A stretch of DNA of 64,000 nucleotides from Thalassotalea sp. PS06 (GCF_007197775.1 NZ_CP041638.1:2170001-2234000), one strand, 5' to 3'; positions 45,961 to 55,860 are shown, counted from the first letter of the stretch. Notes: generated by a model not told the origin, from the letters alone. Program-made: numbers and translations.

Positions 45961-46001
45961 TAAAAAAAAGGCCGTGAGGGTGTACCTCGCGGCCTTTAAA
46001 A
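45961..46001. terminator. Terminator downstream of the DUF4382 gene
   Basis: Stem AAAGGCCGTGAGG-GTGTA-CCTCGCGGCCTTT with one G-U pair and flanking A/T runs, 18 bases after the DUF4382 stop on the minus strand. Confidence 0.85.
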
Positions 46002-46018
46002 GATATCGCTAAGGGAGA

Positions 46019-46999
46019 TTAGTTGCCGGCAAAATCCGCAACCGTTGTTTCATCAACCATAATTGATACGTTTCGCTGTTCAACAAACGTTAGCTCGTCA
46101 TCCATCTCTGGATCGTCTACAGTGTCACAACTTAACGCTAAGGTGTAATCGCCAGCTAATAAGAAACCAATCTCGTATTCATACATGCTAGTGTCTTCAT
46201 TGTAAAATACGCCTGCACTGGCAAGTGGCTGAGTTTCACCTTCAACATCGTTTGCGGTGTTGTCGCCCAATTCAGTTTGGTCTGCGCCGTTATAAATATA
46301 AACACTTGCCGCTGGCAGTGATGTGTCTTCAGGTGGCGTTTGCGTACAATCGTAACCAAGCTCTGCAACCGTACCTTCTAAGTGACCAATTTCATTGTTA
46401 TCAACTAAACGAACACCACGAGGTTTAACAAAGTAGTTATCCTGGCCAACAGGATCTGTCATGCCTTTACGAAGATCAAATTCTAACGTGAAGCTTACAT
46501 TACCGCCCTGCGCTACGGTAAAACCATCTAGTTTTAACTCGTTAGATGGAACAACAACATCAATTTTCTGCTCTGGAGAGATTTCATTGCCAACTTCATC
46601 GTACACGGCATCTTTAATTGCAAACGAGCCTTCACTTAAAACAAAGCGCATTTGATTATACTTGCCCGCTTCGATTTCAATGTTATTAATCAAAGTAAGC
46701 GCATCATCACCGGTGTAATCGAGTAAATTGATACCAACGCTATTCACCGCATCTGGACAAACGCTGTTAGCGTTAATCATTTCCGGATGTTCACCAACGA
46801 TAAATTCTGTTTTGCCACCTTCACCGTTTAACTCTACGCGGTTAAAACACAAGGTAACATTGCTAACACCATTTACCGGTGCATCACTGATCGCTAGAGA
46901 AAACGTAGCAGGGTCATCAGAGTCGCTGCCACAACCAGCTAAAGATAAAGAAGCCGAAAGTGCTACGGCCAGGGCGATTTTGGTTTTAGAGAAAAACAT
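46019..46999 (-). CDS. DUF4382 domain lipoprotein
   Basis: A 326-residue exported protein. The lipobox is SLAGCGSD (Cys about 23). The DUF4382 domain follows at once: FSLAISDAPVNGVSNVTLCFNRVELNG, then VGINLLDYTG and AGKYNQMRFVLSEGSF, typical of this Ig-like family. A second Cys-containing beta-rich part (about 210-326) looks like a carboxypeptidase-regulatory-type fold. The function is unknown, probably cell-surface. The ATG at 46999 was chosen for the signal peptide. Confidence 0.87.
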   Translation of the reverse strand: MFFSKTKIALAVALSASLSLAGCGSDSDDPATFSLAISDAPVNGVSNVTLCFNRVELNGEGGKTEFIVGEHPEMINANSVCPDAVNSVGINLLDYTGDDALTLINNIEIEAGKYNQMRFVLSEGSFAIKDAVYDEVGNEISPEQKIDVVVPSNELKLDGFTVAQGGNVSFTLEFDLRKGMTDPVGQDNYFVKPRGVRLVDNNEIGHLEGTVAELGYDCTQTPPEDTSLPAASVYIYNGADQTELGDNTANDVEGETQPLASAGVFYNEDTSMYEYEIGFLLAGDYTLALSCDTVDDPEMDDELTFVEQRNVSIMVDETTVADFAGN

Positions 47000-47282
47000 A
47001 GTTTTGCCTTTTATTATTCTACCGTTACCGCAAGTTGATTGGTTTAGCTCGGGTAACGTAATTGCACATCTTCTGTTCACCAGTATGGTATCTTGAGCGA
47101 TAACAAACCATGCAAGCAGAGAAACTTTCGGGGCAAGATTAGTTCACTTTAAATGACATCTTCTGTTGATGTCAAAAACTTTTATGTGACTATTTGTACG
47201 TTGATTCTAAGTCGAACAGTCTGCTTAAATAACCAGCAAACGAATTGCATTTGTTAAGTTATTTATAATATTTCAGCATCGG

Positions 47283-47906
47283 TTACGAGAGGAATCTTCT
47301 CGCTTTGAGTTGCCAGTCGCGTTTTGAAGCCTTGCTGATGCATTGCATTAAATCAAAGTCGATATCATCAATGGCAAGGTTGGTCCTGACTTCCTCTAAC
47401 AATGAAACCCAAAGCTTGGCGGTCATTTGTGCATCGAATAACGCACGGTGAAAATCGCCAGATTCATTGAGGTTTTTGTAGGAAACTAAAGTGCCAAGGC
47501 GGTGATTTGGGGCTTCACTAAATACCCGTCTTGAGGTTAACAGGCTGCAGGCAAACTGCCCACGGTAGTCTCGATTGATTAGTGAGAATTCACTGTCGAG
47601 AAACTTTTTATCAAACGATGCATTGTGAGCCAGCAGATTATCATCCCCGAGGAATTGCCAGAACGCTTCCATCACTTCGCCGTTCGGTGCCGCATCAGCG
47701 AGCATGGTATTGGTGATACCTGTGTATTGCTCGATAAAACTATTTACCCGACGCCCAGGGTTCATTAGCGCCTGAAAGGTTTCTACAGGCTGGCCTTTTC
47801 TCAGTCGCACCGCACCGATTTCGATGGCTCTGTCGCCATTATCGGGCGACAATCCTGTGGTCTCGAAATCCAGTACAACCAGATCATCGGCAAAAATATC
47901 CGTCAT
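47283..47906 (-). CDS. DnaQ-like 3'-5' exonuclease (DEDDh)
   Basis: A 207-residue exonuclease of the DNA polymerase III epsilon superfamily. ExoI is VLDFETTGLS (Asp13, Glu15), ExoII is LLAHNASFDKKFL and ExoIII is HRALFDAQMT, giving the full DEDDh set. It is a stand-alone domain, shorter than DnaQ and without the polymerase-binding tail. The start is ATG 47906; a GTG at 47915 is possible. It lies 50 bases after the histidine kinase gene, same strand. Confidence 0.9.
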   Translation of the reverse strand: MTDIFADDLVVLDFETTGLSPDNGDRAIEIGAVRLRKGQPVETFQALMNPGRRVNSFIEQYTGITNTMLADAAPNGEVMEAFWQFLGDDNLLAHNASFDKKFLDSEFSLINRDYRGQFACSLLTSRRVFSEAPNHRLGTLVSYKNLNESGDFHRALFDAQMTAKLWVSLLEEVRTNLAIDDIDFDLMQCISKASKRDWQLKARRFLS

Positions 47907-47956
47907 TAATTCCACTTCTTTTCAATACTGACTACACGCTCAGGACTACAGCTTAC

Positions 47957-49429
47957 CTAAGCTCGGCGTAAATTGAAAAAGAAACGTGTTCCTTGCCCTA
48001 ATTCACTGGAGACGCGAATATCGGTTTTGAGGATTTCCAGCAGTCGTTTGCATATTGTTAAGCCCAAACCATTGTGCTTTTTACAATCTTCCGATGCATT
48101 GCTAGCCCGGTATCTGGCATCAAAAATATAAGACAGTTCTTCCTGGCGAATACCTGTGCCATTATCGGATACCGATAGCTGCAGGTGCTGAGCGTCAATT
48201 TCTTCAATGCCAAGCTGAATTTCTCCACCTTCAGCAGTATGGCGCAGCGCATTCTCGATGAGATTACTGAGCACCCGTTCGATTTTGGCAATGTCGCAAT
48301 GTACAGGGAAATGCCCCTGCTCTGGCGCGACAACAATATCTACACCATGTTTTTTTGCTGACAAACGGAATTTCTCCGCCACATCGTATAGCAATTCGGT
48401 AAGGTTAAAATATTCAAGAGTTACCGACACCTGACCGGCTTCTAAATGCGCCAGCTCAAATAATTGATCCACCAGGCAATTAAGCTGGCGAGCGTTCGTT
48501 AATGCGGTATTTAAAAAGCTCTTTTGCTGTTCCTCCGACAATGAATCTCGCAAACTCAAAGTCTCAATATAGCCCTGCATATTCGCCAACGGGGTTCGTA
48601 AATCATGGGAGATATGGGTAATCAGCTCTCTGCGCGTTTTATCATTTTCATTCAAGGCTTCAAATTGACGATTTATCTTGGCAACCATCTGGTTAAACAA
48701 AAAGCCCAGTTGATTAACTTCGTTGTTATCATTTTCAGGCCAGGGGTACATCGATTGTTTGTCCAGTTCGAAACCAGAATCGCGAAACGATTTCATTTCC
48801 CGGGCAAGGCGACGCATGGGATAGGTAAAGTAGCGGAATAATCCCAGCATCAGTAGTAACAGCATTGTCAAAGCAATGCCAAGAAATACCAGATACACCA
48901 GCATTTCCCGACTAGTATGGGTTTGATTCAATATGGTTTCATAACGCTCGCCAGCGACAATCACGTACAGGTATCCTTGCAAATCAGCGCCCCTGAATAC
49001 CGGTGCGGCGGAGAAGATTTTTTGGCGATTCGGATGCCGGGGATCGTCACCGAAAATTGGCAACGCTGCCTGATTGCGGGTTAAAAGGTTAATCGGTAAA
49101 ACATCAATGCTTTTGCGGCGAATGCGCGACTCATCAGCAGAGTGAGTCAGAATATTGCCGTCAGGATCCACAAAGTAAAATTCAAATGCTGGCCCCAATA
49201 CCATTAGGGTATGAAACAGGTTTTGCAGGGCTTTATAGTCATATTCGCCTTGTTGCAAGAGTGGATTATCTCTGGCCAAATTAGCCGCTAAAGACAAATG
49301 TAATCGTTGTTGCGCTTCAAATCGCATCTGCGTTTGTAACTTATCGCTCCAGACGTAAAAGCCGAGGGCGATTACCACAAACAATGCAATCAAACTAAAA
49401 GACAGACGCTGATATAACGATAGTTTCAT
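47957..49429 (-). CDS. Sensor histidine kinase
   Basis: A 490-residue inner-membrane sensor: TM1 at about 10-27, a periplasmic domain (28-178) resembling a PAS/Cache sensor (FEFYFVDPDGNILTHS), TM2 at about 178-200, HAMP-like linker, HisKA with phospho-acceptor His275 in LITHISHDLRTPLANM, then HATPase_c with NLIENALRHTAEGG (N box), DNGTGIR (G1) and GLGLTICKRLLE (G2). The gene lies 39 bases after the response regulator gene, so the two form a cognate pair. Confidence 0.93.
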   Translation of the reverse strand: MKLSLYQRLSFSLIALFVVIALGFYVWSDKLQTQMRFEAQQRLHLSLAANLARDNPLLQQGEYDYKALQNLFHTLMVLGPAFEFYFVDPDGNILTHSADESRIRRKSIDVLPINLLTRNQAALPIFGDDPRHPNRQKIFSAAPVFRGADLQGYLYVIVAGERYETILNQTHTSREMLVYLVFLGIALTMLLLLMLGLFRYFTYPMRRLAREMKSFRDSGFELDKQSMYPWPENDNNEVNQLGFLFNQMVAKINRQFEALNENDKTRRELITHISHDLRTPLANMQGYIETLSLRDSLSEEQQKSFLNTALTNARQLNCLVDQLFELAHLEAGQVSVTLEYFNLTELLYDVAEKFRLSAKKHGVDIVVAPEQGHFPVHCDIAKIERVLSNLIENALRHTAEGGEIQLGIEEIDAQHLQLSVSDNGTGIRQEELSYIFDARYRASNASEDCKKHNGLGLTICKRLLEILKTDIRVSSELGQGTRFFFNLRRA

Positions 49430-49468
49430 TAGCGATCCCGCATTACCCAAAGTCCATTTGCTAAATGA

Positions 49469-50218
49469 TTAATGAACACCGAGTTCGTTAAATTTGTATC
49501 CCACGCCCCAGACGGTCTGGACGATTTTCGGTTGCGAGACATCCGCCTCAAGCTTGTTGCGTAATCGGTTAATATGGGAGTTAACCGTGTGTTCGTAACC
49601 ACTGTGGTGATAACCCCAAACTGAGCTCAATAACTCGGAGCGGGAAAACACCTGTCCTGGGTGAGACGCGAGGAAACGCAATAAATCGTATTCCGTCGAT
49701 GTCAGTTGCAAAGTTTGACCATGGATGCGAATTTGATGACTATTCTGATCAATTTCCAAGTGGCCGATAATAATCACAGGCTGAGTGGATTGTTGCGTCG
49801 ACTCTTGCTGAGTTGCACTTGCCATCGCCTTGGCCTGATGGGCGGCTTTAATCAGATTCACCCGTCGAAGTAAGCTTCTTACCCTCGCCTGTAGCTCTCT
49901 CACACTAAACGGTTTGGTCATGTAGTCATCGGCGCCGAGCTCTAACCCCAATACCCGGTCCGTTTCCGAGCTGCGTGAGGTTAACATCAAAATAGCCTGT
50001 TCAGGCCTTTGTTCCCGAATCTGACGACAGATGTCCAGCCCGGATACCTCGCCAAGCATGACATCAAGAATGATTAAATCAAAAGATTGAGACTGGGCTA
50101 TTTGTAATCCGGATTTGCCATCGAAGCCCAGATATACCTCAAAGGCGAGTTCCTGCAACTGCACTTTTATCAATCGGGCAATATCCCGATCGTCTTCCAC
50201 CACCAGTATTTTTGTCAT
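49469..50218 (-). CDS. OmpR-family response regulator
   Basis: A 249-residue regulator. The receiver domain has acidic pair Asp9-Asp10, phospho-acceptor Asp52 (LIILDVMLG), Thr/Ser in MLTSRSS and Lys in TKPF (about 102). A Gln/Ser/Thr-rich linker (about 130-148) leads to the trans_reg_C winged helix (LTSTEYDLLRFLASHPGQVFSR ... VNSHINRLRNKL ... VWGVGYKF). It lies between the spondin genes and its histidine kinase on the same strand. Confidence 0.94.
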   Translation of the reverse strand: MTKILVVEDDRDIARLIKVQLQELAFEVYLGFDGKSGLQIAQSQSFDLIILDVMLGEVSGLDICRQIREQRPEQAILMLTSRSSETDRVLGLELGADDYMTKPFSVRELQARVRSLLRRVNLIKAAHQAKAMASATQQESTQQSTQPVIIIGHLEIDQNSHQIRIHGQTLQLTSTEYDLLRFLASHPGQVFSRSELLSSVWGYHHSGYEHTVNSHINRLRNKLEADVSQPKIVQTVWGVGYKFNELGVH

Positions 50219-50295
50219 TGGCTTCCCCTTTACATCGAAAAGCCAAACAAAACGAACGGCTGGCCAAAACCAGTCCGCTCGTTATCCGTCGGCTA

Positions 50296-51021
50296 TCACT
50301 CGATGCGAGTAATGGTTACGCGAATGGTCGGATTGTCAAAGCGATGTGCCTGCGTTAATACCGACTGCGTCAAGCCATCGTCCATGGATACCACGCCAGG
50401 ATGAGCACTGACAAAGTCGACATCATCTCGCTCGGCATTGTAACCTTCCCCACCTGCTGCAGGGCCTGGAATTGTTTCAGCGAGTTCACTGTTTTTTTCC
50501 GTCCCCGCATCATAAGAACCCATAACCATGGAAATACTTTCGTTGGCAGCCAACTGACTGATATCCAGCGCATTAATTCCAGTAAATGCGTCATTGGTAT
50601 TAACCAGCATGGTCGCCGCACTCAGGTACATTGGTGCAGTATCTGTGATCATAACTTCAATACTTTCGCTAGTACCTGGCATCAGGATGTCTGCGCCTGA
50701 ATTACCTGCCAGCACCACACTTAAATCAAGAACCTGAGAGTTGTCACCACTCTCTGCGAGGTTCTCAATCGCGTCATTTGCGCTCTCACCGATATTCCAG
50801 AGCATGCCTTCATTGTGAAGCACCACCGCAAATGGTGACATCGGCTGAGCATTGGTTAGATTAGTTACATCAACCTGATAGCGATATTGCATCGGTTCAG
50901 GTGGTGGCATTAAGCTATTATCATCATCGTCATCATGACAGGCACTTACCAGAATCAGTAAGCAGGATGCTGCAATGGCTTTGCCAAACCCTTTAAGGGT
51001 AAGGTTTTGATAAGTTTTCAT
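50296..51021 (-). CDS. Spondin-domain lipoprotein
   Basis: A 241-residue exported protein with lipobox LVSACHD (Cys about 28), an Asp run, then a spondin_N domain: YQVDVTNLTNAQPMSPFAVVLHNEGMLWNIGESA ... GSYDAGTEKNSE ... RVTITRIE. The domain is metal- and adhesion-related in eukaryotic F-spondin; its bacterial role is unknown. It starts 9 bases after the stop of the other spondin gene and is probably paired with it. Confidence 0.88.
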   Translation of the reverse strand: MKTYQNLTLKGFGKAIAASCLLILVSACHDDDDDNSLMPPPEPMQYRYQVDVTNLTNAQPMSPFAVVLHNEGMLWNIGESANDAIENLAESGDNSQVLDLSVVLAGNSGADILMPGTSESIEVMITDTAPMYLSAATMLVNTNDAFTGINALDISQLAANESISMVMGSYDAGTEKNSELAETIPGPAAGGEGYNAERDDVDFVSAHPGVVSMDDGLTQSVLTQAHRFDNPTIRVTITRIE

Positions 51022-51030
51022 GCTAGCCTC

Positions 51031-51729
51031 CTAGTTTACAACGATGGTTACTCGGGCTACTGGATTTAACCAGCGATGTACGGTGTTATCTAAATCACTC
51101 TTACCACCCGATAAATCATCATCACCCAGGTTGCCACGGTGAACGTGAATCATGGTGTTATCTTCGGTAGAAGTTACACCTGTACCACCAATGCCCGCGT
51201 CCATACCAGGAGCTGCAGGGATACCTGGTTCACCCGGAGCGCCTGCGCCATTAACGATTTCATCGTTGGCCTCAGTACCTGCATCGTATGCATTTAGGTT
51301 GAAGGTATAAGTACCTGGTTCGGTTGGGATCATCCAGCTGTCTAAACCAACAAAACCATCATTGGTTGGTAACACCATGGAAGCGAATGAAAGGTAATCA
51401 TTACCCTCCAAATTGGTAAGTGTGGTTTCAAAATACGCGCCTGGTGCCAATAAACCACCTGCAGGGTTTTCTACTAAATCGGCACTCACGCTGGTTAGTA
51501 GTGTGCCCATCGCCGAAATGTCGCCACCTTCAGCGATTGCCTGTAGTTCAGGAGATGCTGATTGACCAACGCGAAACATCACTGCATCGGATGTATGAGC
51601 AGCAATAATAAAAGGGGTGAAATAGGTACCTTGCGTTAGGTTAGTGATTTTGATTTGTAAATCTTGTGACCAGGCATTGCCAGTTACCGCAAGGGATGCC
51701 ACAGCCGCCATTAATTTCATTTTCATCAT
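51031..51729 (-). CDS. Secreted spondin-domain protein
   Basis: A 232-residue protein with a cleavable Sec signal peptide (ending NAWSQ, no lipobox) and one spondin_N domain (IKITNLTQGTYFTPFIIAAHTSDAVMFRVGQSAS ... NLNAYDAGTEANDE ... VARVTIVVN). The start at 51729 has GAGGA just upstream, better than the Met four codons earlier. It is the first gene of the operon spondin, spondin, response regulator, kinase. Confidence 0.88.
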   Translation of the reverse strand: MMKMKLMAAVASLAVTGNAWSQDLQIKITNLTQGTYFTPFIIAAHTSDAVMFRVGQSASPELQAIAEGGDISAMGTLLTSVSADLVENPAGGLLAPGAYFETTLTNLEGNDYLSFASMVLPTNDGFVGLDSWMIPTEPGTYTFNLNAYDAGTEANDEIVNGAGAPGEPGIPAAPGMDAGIGGTGVTSTEDNTMIHVHRGNLGDDDLSGGKSDLDNTVHRWLNPVARVTIVVN

Positions 51730-51999
51730 TATTTTCCTCATCAGGTCGGGGTATCCCCGTAAAAATATTCAAACCAAGTATGGTGAAAAAAGTAGCCAGA
51801 TCCCTCACGATTCAATAACAAAATTATCACAATTTAACGGTTGCAAATGTTATGAAATTAAACCTCAAATACGCCGTTCTTTTTAGAGTTAATAACTTTT
51901 CTTTAGACATTTTTTCACCACGCCTCGCCACTCTTGTACCGCCTTTAACGTTTAATTAAGATAGGCCTTTATGACTTTATTATTGATTGAACCAAAACA

Positions 52000-52434
52000 A
52001 TGAAAAAAATATTACTGCTGGTATTAATGTCTACTTTTCTAGCCCCGTCTTTTGCCAATACTCAATCCGATCAGCTTGCAAGCTGCATGGTTGACTCGCT
52101 AAATGGCAAGGAGCGTAAAAAACTTGCCCAATGGATATTCTTCGCAATGTCCGCGCACCCTGAAATCGAAGTTTACTCCAGAGTTACTCAAGAAAATCGT
52201 GATGAAACGGATCAATATATCGGTAACCTATTAACCCGACTGCTCACCAAAGATTGCCCTGAACAAGCGAGCGCCGTGTTGAAAAGCTCAAACAGCACTG
52301 GCATGGGAAATGCGTTTCGATTAGTCGGCCAGGTAGCGATGCGAGAGTTGATGACAAATAGCAACGTCTCCAATGCTATTGCTAACTTTGAACAGCACAT
52401 GGATAGCGCCAAAATCAGTCAACTGTCACAGTAA
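52000..52434 (+). CDS. Small periplasmic protein of unknown function
   Basis: A 144-residue protein with a clear Sec signal peptide (MKKILLLVLMSTFLAPSFA). The helical mature part has two cysteines (LASCMVD, KDCPEQ) likely joined. I do not recognise a named family. It is transcribed convergently to the patatin gene and divergently from the spondin operon. Confidence 0.75.
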   Translation: MKKILLLVLMSTFLAPSFANTQSDQLASCMVDSLNGKERKKLAQWIFFAMSAHPEIEVYSRVTQENRDETDQYIGNLLTRLLTKDCPEQASAVLKSSNSTGMGNAFRLVGQVAMRELMTNSNVSNAIANFEQHMDSAKISQLSQ

Positions 52435-52494
52435 CTCATATCGGTTGTGCGGCTTGCGTTGACAAAATACTGTCGACGCCAACCGCGCAGCTTA

Positions 52495-54900
52495 CTAAAA
52501 AATCATTTCAATCAATTGCATAAGATCAAACTGCGCCTGGATCTGCACTTTATCCCGAGTCTGTATTTCACCAAAGTCTTCGATTTCATCGAGTCTGACT
52601 ACGGCACGCATAGTGATTAATTCGTTTATTAGCCCCGTTGAAACATACAAAGCATTGAGAGGATCTTTATAAACGCTGCGGCCAGGAAAGGAGTACTCAT
52701 ACCCGGTTGAGACTACAGGCACAAATAGCGAACCGGTGTGATAACTGCCGCCCACCGCGACGCTAAAATAGTCATCATGTTCAAAATCAGCTTCGAGATA
52801 ATTAAAAGTTAGGGCGCCATCGAAGGTTATTTTTTCAAATGGACTATCGATCCTGCCCACCGCCGACAGCAGCAAGCTCTTCTCCAAAGCTCCAAAGCCA
52901 AACCGCAGCGTTCCTGAACAACAATCCCAAAGGCCATTATTCAACGGCCAGGTACCGGTTTTCGAATAATCTATCCAGGAATCTTTAATCGGCTCAGAAA
53001 TACGCAATATGGTAAGCAATGTTTTGTTTTCAATCCGGAACTCACAGTTATAACAATCTGAGGCTTGTTCCTGCATGGCGATCAAATTGTCATAACTCAC
53101 TTTAAAGTGCTCTGCCGCCCACCTTGGATAGTCGATAAACAGCTCTTCCTGCAACGATTTTGATTTAAACTGCTTTGTCGCCAGACCTTTAAGGTTGTTC
53201 ATGTAATTATTAAAGGTAAGAGGTTCGGAATCTCTTCCCGAGAAGGTATAAAACGCCTGGGACAAGGCGATATAGGTATTTTGATAGTAGTCGTTAGTTA
53301 AAGGCATCGACGCCTGAAACTCGGTGTTATAGAGATACTTAAGAAAGTCCAGCTCATAGATTTGGTTATCAAGATCTTTCAATTCATCAGTGGTTAATTC
53401 ATCACGGGATACATTATGGTGCTTATCTTTGGTAAGCGTCTTAACCCGGTCAATCATTTGCTGCTGGATACAAGCCTGATTGTTATCACCACTGAGATTT
53501 TCACAGGCATAGGCACTCATCATGTAGGCACCGTCATATACGCCGGTGAGGTAATCATGAACCCGAAAGTGGGCAGAATAAAAAGCGCCAAAGTGCGCGT
53601 GGAAATCTGCAAGTAAATTGTGATAACGACTACTGATTCGAAAATGGTATTTATCTTCGTCACCATGGATCTTTTCTAGGGTCTTTCGATAGTTTGCGCT
53701 GGTTGCAGTATCGAAAGAATTGCCAAGATATAACAGGTAATCCCAAAGCCCTACCCGGTCCGGCTGTTGAATATTGCCGGTGGATGACATTGAGAATGCC
53801 TCTTCTGTCATGGGATGTTCATTACGAAGATTGTCAGGATGAATAAATATGATGCGCCGCTGGGCAACAAGCGGCGGCTTTATGTCTGCAGATTGCTTTT
53901 GTCCGAGGTACATTTCATGAATATCAACCGAAACGCCAATCGGCGCATTATCGAACAAGCCACCATCACTAAACAGTGAGGTGGTTGCGTAATCAGATGT
54001 ACAGGTCTGGTTGTCGAGTTTCTTGCTAATACAAAACGGCAGTTCAACCGGCGCAAATGCTACCGGAAATGAGCTTGATGCTTTTAACGCTTCAAAAACG
54101 ATATCCGGATTGATAAAGCCTGATGGCGTTTCTGGTAAAGAAATAAAGTAATCAGGCAATAGTTCAGGTAATGCTGCTTCAAATTGATTCAAATAAACAT
54201 TTTTAAAGGCAATCTTGCCATTCACTGTGATCACTTTGACAGGGATCACAAAACGTTGATAACCGGTGGTCTGATCGGAATTTTTAATCTTTTCCTGATA
54301 TGGGTACATCAAAGTAACCGACATGGTGGTGATAATGCTGCAATCCCCATCACCTTCATCGCTGTCGGGATTCACAGCAAGGTCGTCCGGATACTGGCGC
54401 GATAATTGACTGCGGCTGATATCAAATTCAGAAGGATCGAGAATGTATTTCGACAGGTCTTCCACCACTTTTAAAAAGATACTCTCGCGATTAAACAAAG
54501 AACCTTCGTTGTTGCGCCGGTTGAGATTGCTGATATCAATGTTCCAGCTGGAGCGCAGTAGATTTGAGTGCAGTTCTTCGTTGATATTGGAGCAGATCTT
54601 TATTGCCGACAACACACTGTTGATACTACCGGCGGAGGCTCCGGAAAAGGACACCAGAGTTTCATTAGGCTGACTGTTAATATGTTCAACCAAATACCAA
54701 TTCAGCCCGGATTCATAACTACCAAGGCTGACGCCGCCTTTTACCGCCACAAAATATTCTTGCGATGGGCGATTTGGTGAATTCGAAGGTTCAAGCAATT
54801 CTACCTTTGGCACCTGCGCAAAAATGCCGCCGCTGAAAAAACTCAGAAGCAAAAAAAACTTAGTTAAATACAACGACACTTTTCGAAAGTTAATGGTCAT
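52495..54900 (-). CDS. Patatin-like phospholipase, exported
   Basis: An 801-residue protein with an N-terminal signal peptide (ending GGIFA). The patatin domain has the oxyanion loop KGGVSLGSYESG (54-65), nucleophile Ser89 in GASAG, and Asp312 in SDGGLFDNAP, a full Ser-Asp dyad. After a long helical middle, the last 160 residues are beta-rich with alternating hydrophobic residues and end in Phe, as outer-membrane proteins do. Lipid hydrolysis at the cell surface is inferred. Residue 801 is within the usual range of large patatins. Confidence 0.88.
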   Translation of the reverse strand: MTINFRKVSLYLTKFFLLLSFFSGGIFAQVPKVELLEPSNSPNRPSQEYFVAVKGGVSLGSYESGLNWYLVEHINSQPNETLVSFSGASAGSINSVLSAIKICSNINEELHSNLLRSSWNIDISNLNRRNNEGSLFNRESIFLKVVEDLSKYILDPSEFDISRSQLSRQYPDDLAVNPDSDEGDGDCSIITTMSVTLMYPYQEKIKNSDQTTGYQRFVIPVKVITVNGKIAFKNVYLNQFEAALPELLPDYFISLPETPSGFINPDIVFEALKASSSFPVAFAPVELPFCISKKLDNQTCTSDYATTSLFSDGGLFDNAPIGVSVDIHEMYLGQKQSADIKPPLVAQRRIIFIHPDNLRNEHPMTEEAFSMSSTGNIQQPDRVGLWDYLLYLGNSFDTATSANYRKTLEKIHGDEDKYHFRISSRYHNLLADFHAHFGAFYSAHFRVHDYLTGVYDGAYMMSAYACENLSGDNNQACIQQQMIDRVKTLTKDKHHNVSRDELTTDELKDLDNQIYELDFLKYLYNTEFQASMPLTNDYYQNTYIALSQAFYTFSGRDSEPLTFNNYMNNLKGLATKQFKSKSLQEELFIDYPRWAAEHFKVSYDNLIAMQEQASDCYNCEFRIENKTLLTILRISEPIKDSWIDYSKTGTWPLNNGLWDCCSGTLRFGFGALEKSLLLSAVGRIDSPFEKITFDGALTFNYLEADFEHDDYFSVAVGGSYHTGSLFVPVVSTGYEYSFPGRSVYKDPLNALYVSTGLINELITMRAVVRLDEIEDFGEIQTRDKVQIQAQFDLMQLIEMIF

Positions 54901-54954
54901 TGGCCTGTCATTTATTATTGTTCAGGCACTGTTGGTAAGGCTGGATCCGACAGG

Positions 54955-55410
54955 CTACTGGCGTTGCATTTCCTGCTGTCTCATCGGCATAGCATCAACC
55001 GTTTCATAGAGCTGCTTTAAATCCAACTCACTGGTGAATAATTTCGGAAGACCATCCTTACCAATTAAAATGATCACATCCCCTTCGCCAGTATTGCCAA
55101 AATATTCAGCTTTGATTGAATTTCGGAAATTGTCGGATATTTCTCCGGGATAATTGCTTTCGACTTCCTCGTCCTGAAAAATAAACCAGTAGATATGACG
55201 CTCACTCAACTGTTTTGCGTCACTTTCTAATTTTTCGGCAAAGGATTGTTTGGCTTTATCAGAGCCTTGCATTAGCAAGATTCTCGATTGCCATTGCAGC
55301 TCAGAGATATCGTTAAGTTCTTCGGCTTTTAAAATTGCAATCGGCATCAATGACAGAACCAGTAAGGCACTGATTAGCGGTATGGATACAACGAGGTTTA
55401 TTGTTTTCAT
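54955..55410 (-). CDS. DUF4174 domain protein, exported
   Basis: A 151-residue protein with an N-terminal signal segment (VVSIPLISALLVLSLMPIAIL), then a thioredoxin-like fold as in DUF4174: LQWQSRILLMQGS, the IGKDGLPKLFTS segment and the near-invariant ending VDAMPMRQQEMQ. The function is unknown. The ATG at 55410 has AGGA 8 bases upstream; the longer frame begins outside any site. It lies close to the patatin gene on the same strand. Confidence 0.85.
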   Translation of the reverse strand: MKTINLVVSIPLISALLVLSLMPIAILKAEELNDISELQWQSRILLMQGSDKAKQSFAEKLESDAKQLSERHIYWFIFQDEEVESNYPGEISDNFRNSIKAEYFGNTGEGDVIILIGKDGLPKLFTSELDLKQLYETVDAMPMRQQEMQRQ

Positions 55411-55509
55411 CGAACTATCCTGAAAAGTGGTTAACGTCCATGAAAACCTGTGTATTTGATACCTAAAGCATAGGCCAGAGCTCAATAAATTGTGAAATAA
55501 ATTAAATAA

Positions 55510-55776
55510 TTAGGTGCGAGATATCTCTTGTTCGGATTTGCAGTTTTTACAATGCCACAAATGGATTTTTCTGAACATCATCAACTGACCAACAAAAGCC
55601 AACACGATACCAGACGTGATTAGCAAAAATTGTATTGGCATTGCTGGTTGGTACACCATGGCATAGCCTGCGCACAACACAGCAATTAGCTCCAGCATCG
55701 AGGCAAAACCGAATAGGCCGGATTTTACCTTACGCTTTTTCTTTTTTAATGGGCTACCACAATTGCCACAGGTCAT
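55510..55776 (-). CDS. Small zinc-ribbon membrane protein
   Basis: An 88-residue protein. A CGNC pair near the N-terminus and a CKNC pair near the C-terminus flank two hydrophobic helices (about 25-45 and 48-66), so both cysteine pairs lie on the same side and can form one zinc ribbon. Its function is unknown. Confidence 0.75.
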   Translation of the reverse strand: MTCGNCGSPLKKKKRKVKSGLFGFASMLELIAVLCAGYAMVYQPAMPIQFLLITSGIVLAFVGQLMMFRKIHLWHCKNCKSEQEISRT

Positions 55777-55807
55777 AACTGCTCCAATGAAAAACTAGTT
55801 AATGAAC

Positions 55808-55860
55808 GCGGTCAGATCTTGAATTTTGCACCGAGTACGAAATTCAAGATCTGACCCCGC
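55808..55860. repeat. REP-like palindrome (GGTCAGATCTTGAATTT type)
   Basis: GGTCAGATCTTGAATTT and its exact complement flank a 12-base centre (TGCACCGAGTACG region). It touches the stop codon of the SDR gene and may act as its transcript end. Confidence 0.85.
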
